From assembly GCA_018136815.1 (NCBI GenBank), contig CM030935.1, forward strand, positions 1,872,388 through 1,936,387: a stretch of 64,000 nucleotides of DNA. Reading direction: 5' to 3'. Made by a program: the position numbers and the translations under genes. The notes under the pieces were generated by a model. It had not been told where the DNA came from. It made no database searches and worked only from the letters and a program-made list of their open reading frames with translations. The first letter of the stretch is position 1. Each line of letters begins with the position of its first letter. Of the stretch, positions 61,844 through 64,000 are shown in pieces. This DNA comes from Isochrysis galbana. Its lineage: Eukaryota > Haptophyta > Isochrysidales > Isochrysidaceae.

Positions 61844-62850
61844 TCAAGACAGGAGAAGCATGGGCGCGCCTTCGACGACGAGAAAGCGGTGCCGGAATTC
61901 GACACCGGAGAGAGAGAAGATCAACGTGGCGTAGCCGCGGGTACGGAGGGGATTACCATCCGGTCCGACAACGGCAGGTCGGTCCGAAGCATGTTCGACT
62001 AAGACGCAAGCGTCGCGGGGCAGTGCGGCCAACAGCTCGGTGGTTACAACCGAGGGGCCGGCTCCCGTGTCCGCGAGAGTCTTGTTGACGCCGTCCCTCC
62101 TTAGTATGATAACCTTTGCCTGAGGCAGCATAATGGCTACCCTTGGCGCGACGAGGCTTGCGACGCGAGTCCGTAGACTCGGAGGATCCATCGCAGTCCG
62201 AATCGCTGGTCGACGAGGAGTTAGATGAACGTGGGCTGGAGACCGGAGACGAGGACGAGGAGGACGAAGAGGTCGGAGAGCTGTAGCGGCGGCGGCGGCG
62301 GTCCTTCTTCTTGTCTTTATGAGCCTTTTTAGATTTCGATGAAGAGCGAGGGAGCGGCGGTGGCGGCGGCAAAACAACTTCGCCGCCATCGTCGGATGGA
62401 GGTGGAGGCGGGCTGGCTGCCTGAACTGGAGCAGTAGGGAGTCGGCCTCGTTCGATCGCGCTGGTGACCGCGGCGAGCTGCTGTGAGAATTGTGCGGCCA
62501 TAGCCTGCATGAGCTCGATATAGCGCAGCTCGACGGGGTTGAGCCCCGGTGAAGCCGAAGAAGTTGGCGGCGGGACCGTAGCAGATAGCAGACGGTGGAG
62601 AAGGAGAGAGATGAAGAAGGGAGTCGGGCAGCAGGCCCGGGGCCTCCTCACACCGAGATGGCTGACTTGGAGCGACTGAGGCGACCGAGAGGCGTTCGAG
62701 GGAGGCGTGATAGGGCTCGTAGGCGGCCTCCGAGTCCGATGGTAATGGTGGCGGTGCCTCGAGGCAGGCGCGAGAAGAGGGGAGGAATCCTTCCAGAGGA
62801 TTTTCCTCACCCTGGTGCCTGGTGAGACTCGGGCTTGGACCTGCCTCCAA
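61844..62850 (-). mobile_element. LTR-retroelement relic: gag-like and aspartic protease segments
   Basis: Reading on the minus strand, one frame (62810-61953) encodes a basic, Ser-rich, gag-like stretch with KKAHKDKKKDRRRRR and an SR-like run. A second frame (62389-61844) then carries LADTGAGPSVVTTELL, the DTG/DTGA signature of a retroviral-type aspartic protease, followed by FLVV. The switch of frame may be a programmed frameshift or decay. No reverse transcriptase or integrase follows towards 60.3 kb, and LTRs were not found. Confidence 0.5.
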
Positions 62851-63289
62851 CGGACTCCGGCGGCGATGGCGGAGATGATGGGGGGGGGACCGCAGAGAGA
62901 TCAGGAGGAGAGGTGAGGGAGGGCATCACCTCCCACTGCGAGGGTGGTGGTGGATGTCCGTCCGGAGAGGAGAAAGGGGTTGGGGTTGGCAAAAATATCC
63001 ACAAAATCGGACCCAAATATCCAGCAAAAATATCCGCAAAATATCCACCAAGCTACCCAAATATCCGGGAAAATATCCAGCTCTGCACCATAAATAGCAC
63101 TACACGCTGTAGCTGTTGCTCCACGCTCGCGCGCGGGTGCGGCGGTTATTTGAGCTCTAGCCTGCATCCATCCTCCATATCCATACCCATACATCTACAT
63201 TTGACATTTGCAGATAATAACTGATGATTGATGATTGACGATGGACCCCATTGAAACCTCGTCACACATTGCACACCACACATCACACA
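62851..63289. other. intergenic spacer, no gene recognised
   Basis: ATCCAGCAAAAATATCC and similar AAAATATCCxxC units recur several times in 62990-63080, forming a degenerate short tandem repeat. Confidence 0.5.
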
Positions 63290-63809
63290 TCACGTCTGCT
63301 GGCGTTTATTGCGATTGTATCGTATCATCACCGACGCTTGAATTTGGTCTGCAAGAGACCGTTCACGATTCGAACCAAACATGCACTGTAGCAATGAGAA
63401 CACACGTTCAGAAGCAGCCGAATTGGGACTGAGACAGAAAGCTATCCTAGCCGCCCGCGCCCACATGGGGAAGAGCTTATGATGCGAAGCCCACCTTCTG
63501 CCTCCCATGAAGTGTGCCTTGGCCCATCGCTGTGATGACTCCCTCACCCAACGTCTCGTGCATGACGTGCATGCCCACCCTCAACTCTGCTGTCTCGCTC
63601 TCCGCGGCCACCCTCTCGCCCGTCGCCTCGTCCATCTCGTCGATCGCGCCTTCCTCCTCCTCCTCCTCCTCCTCCTCCTCCTCCTCCTGTTCTGCTGACT
63701 CCGACTCCTGCGTCTGCGCGTGCAAAGGAGCGGGCGCCGTCAGCTCCTCCTCCTCCTCCTCTGCCCGCTGACTCAACTGCGACCGCAACCGTTTTGAAAC
63801 TGTGAGCAA
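63290..63809 (-). pseudogene. hAT transposase C-terminal dimerisation fragment
   Basis: The minus-strand ORF 63547-63290 has ARIAFCLSPNSAASERVFSLL and SLADQIQASVMIRYNRN, the hATC dimerisation signature (NSAxSERxFS). An overlapping ORF in another frame (63809-63477) encodes a poly-Glu stretch from a CTC/CCT microsatellite and a VGMHVMHETLGEGVITAMG module. The frame change and the lack of the catalytic core show an inactive remnant. It fits the same family as the 45-kb segment. Confidence 0.65.
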
Positions 63810-64000
63810 GGCAGGAGGTGGTTAGTCACACAATGAGGGGTGTGGGCGGCCACGCGCCCCATGCTCCATGTCGCACTGAATTGTGTGCTTCATGGTTGAT
63901 GCGTGAGACGGTGTTGTCGTGTTGTCGTGGTGAGTGAGGGCAGCTAGTGCGGCGCGAGCGAGCGGCCGAGCCGGCGCTTCGGCACGTCGCGCGTCGCGCG

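Overview
This is a nuclear genome window from a GC-rich eukaryote. The evidence is: spliceosomal introns (mostly GT-AG, three with a GC donor), a PPR protein, a type II Golgi glycosyltransferase, a formylglycine-generating enzyme, a Moco sulfurase, a Ser/Thr kinase of the SNF1/CAMK kind, and many dispersed repeats and decayed transposons. Proline-rich PPPPSPPPPP-type linkers, the PPR protein and a hAT-type transposon relic of a kind I associate with microalgae suggest a unicellular alga, perhaps a haptophyte or another secondary-plastid lineage. The taxon is an inference only. Two runs of exactly 100 N (19953-20052 and 50101-50200) are scaffold gaps.

Layout. 1-1.2 kb: 3' part of a PPR gene. 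2.1-2.7 kb: tandem and dispersed repeats. 3.1-8.4 kb: nine-exon gene for a secreted/membrane protein with four CBM-like modules, a GH10-like domain without the usual catalytic residues, and a C-terminal membrane helix. 9.7-10.9 kb (-): GH18 chitinase-like. 11.5-12.6 kb (-): lone copia-like gag ORF. 12.8-13.1 kb: broken LRR fragment. 13.3-15.2 kb: four C2HC zinc fingers plus a 49-residue-repeat coiled coil. 16.1-17.2 kb: possible 2OG-oxygenase-like protein. 19.4-21.5 kb (-): formylglycine-generating enzyme, cut by a gap. 23.6-24.7 kb (-): voltage-sensor-like membrane protein. 25.2-27.6 kb (-): bacterial-type C5 cytosine DNA methyltransferase. 29.2-32.0 kb: five-exon glycosyltransferase. 33.2-35.9 kb: four-exon chromatin-reader-like protein (MBD-like plus Tudor-like). 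36-39 kb: repeats. 39.5-42.2 kb (-): large beta-propeller-like protein. 42.8-44.4 kb: two transposon-like elements with 8-bp target duplications. 45.1-45.8 kb: decayed hAT transposase. 47.1-49.2 kb: N-myristoylation-motif kinase. 50.2-51.3 kb (-): EGF-domain, exostosin-like N terminus, cut by a gap. 53.0-54.1 kb (-): 3beta-HSD-type sterol dehydrogenase. 55.2-58.4 kb (-): Moco sulfurase. 59.2-60.3 kb: hydroxypyruvate isomerase. 60.5-61.7 kb: candidate retroposon. 61.8-62.9 kb (-): retroelement gag/protease relic. 63.3-63.8 kb (-): hAT C-terminal fragment.

The genes are not an operon. They are single eukaryotic transcription units on both strands separated by repeat-rich spacers. Two functional themes can be seen: carbohydrate and sulfur chemistry (GH10-like, GH18, glycosyltransferase, exostosin-like, FGE, Moco sulfurase) and chromatin/DNA methylation (C5 methyltransferase and an MBD/Tudor-like protein 6 kb apart). 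Introns are strongly biased to phase 0 and to CAG|G junctions. The spacers hold several short repeat families, including one with a two-stem-loop tail and two non-autonomous DNA transposons with perfect 8-bp target duplications.
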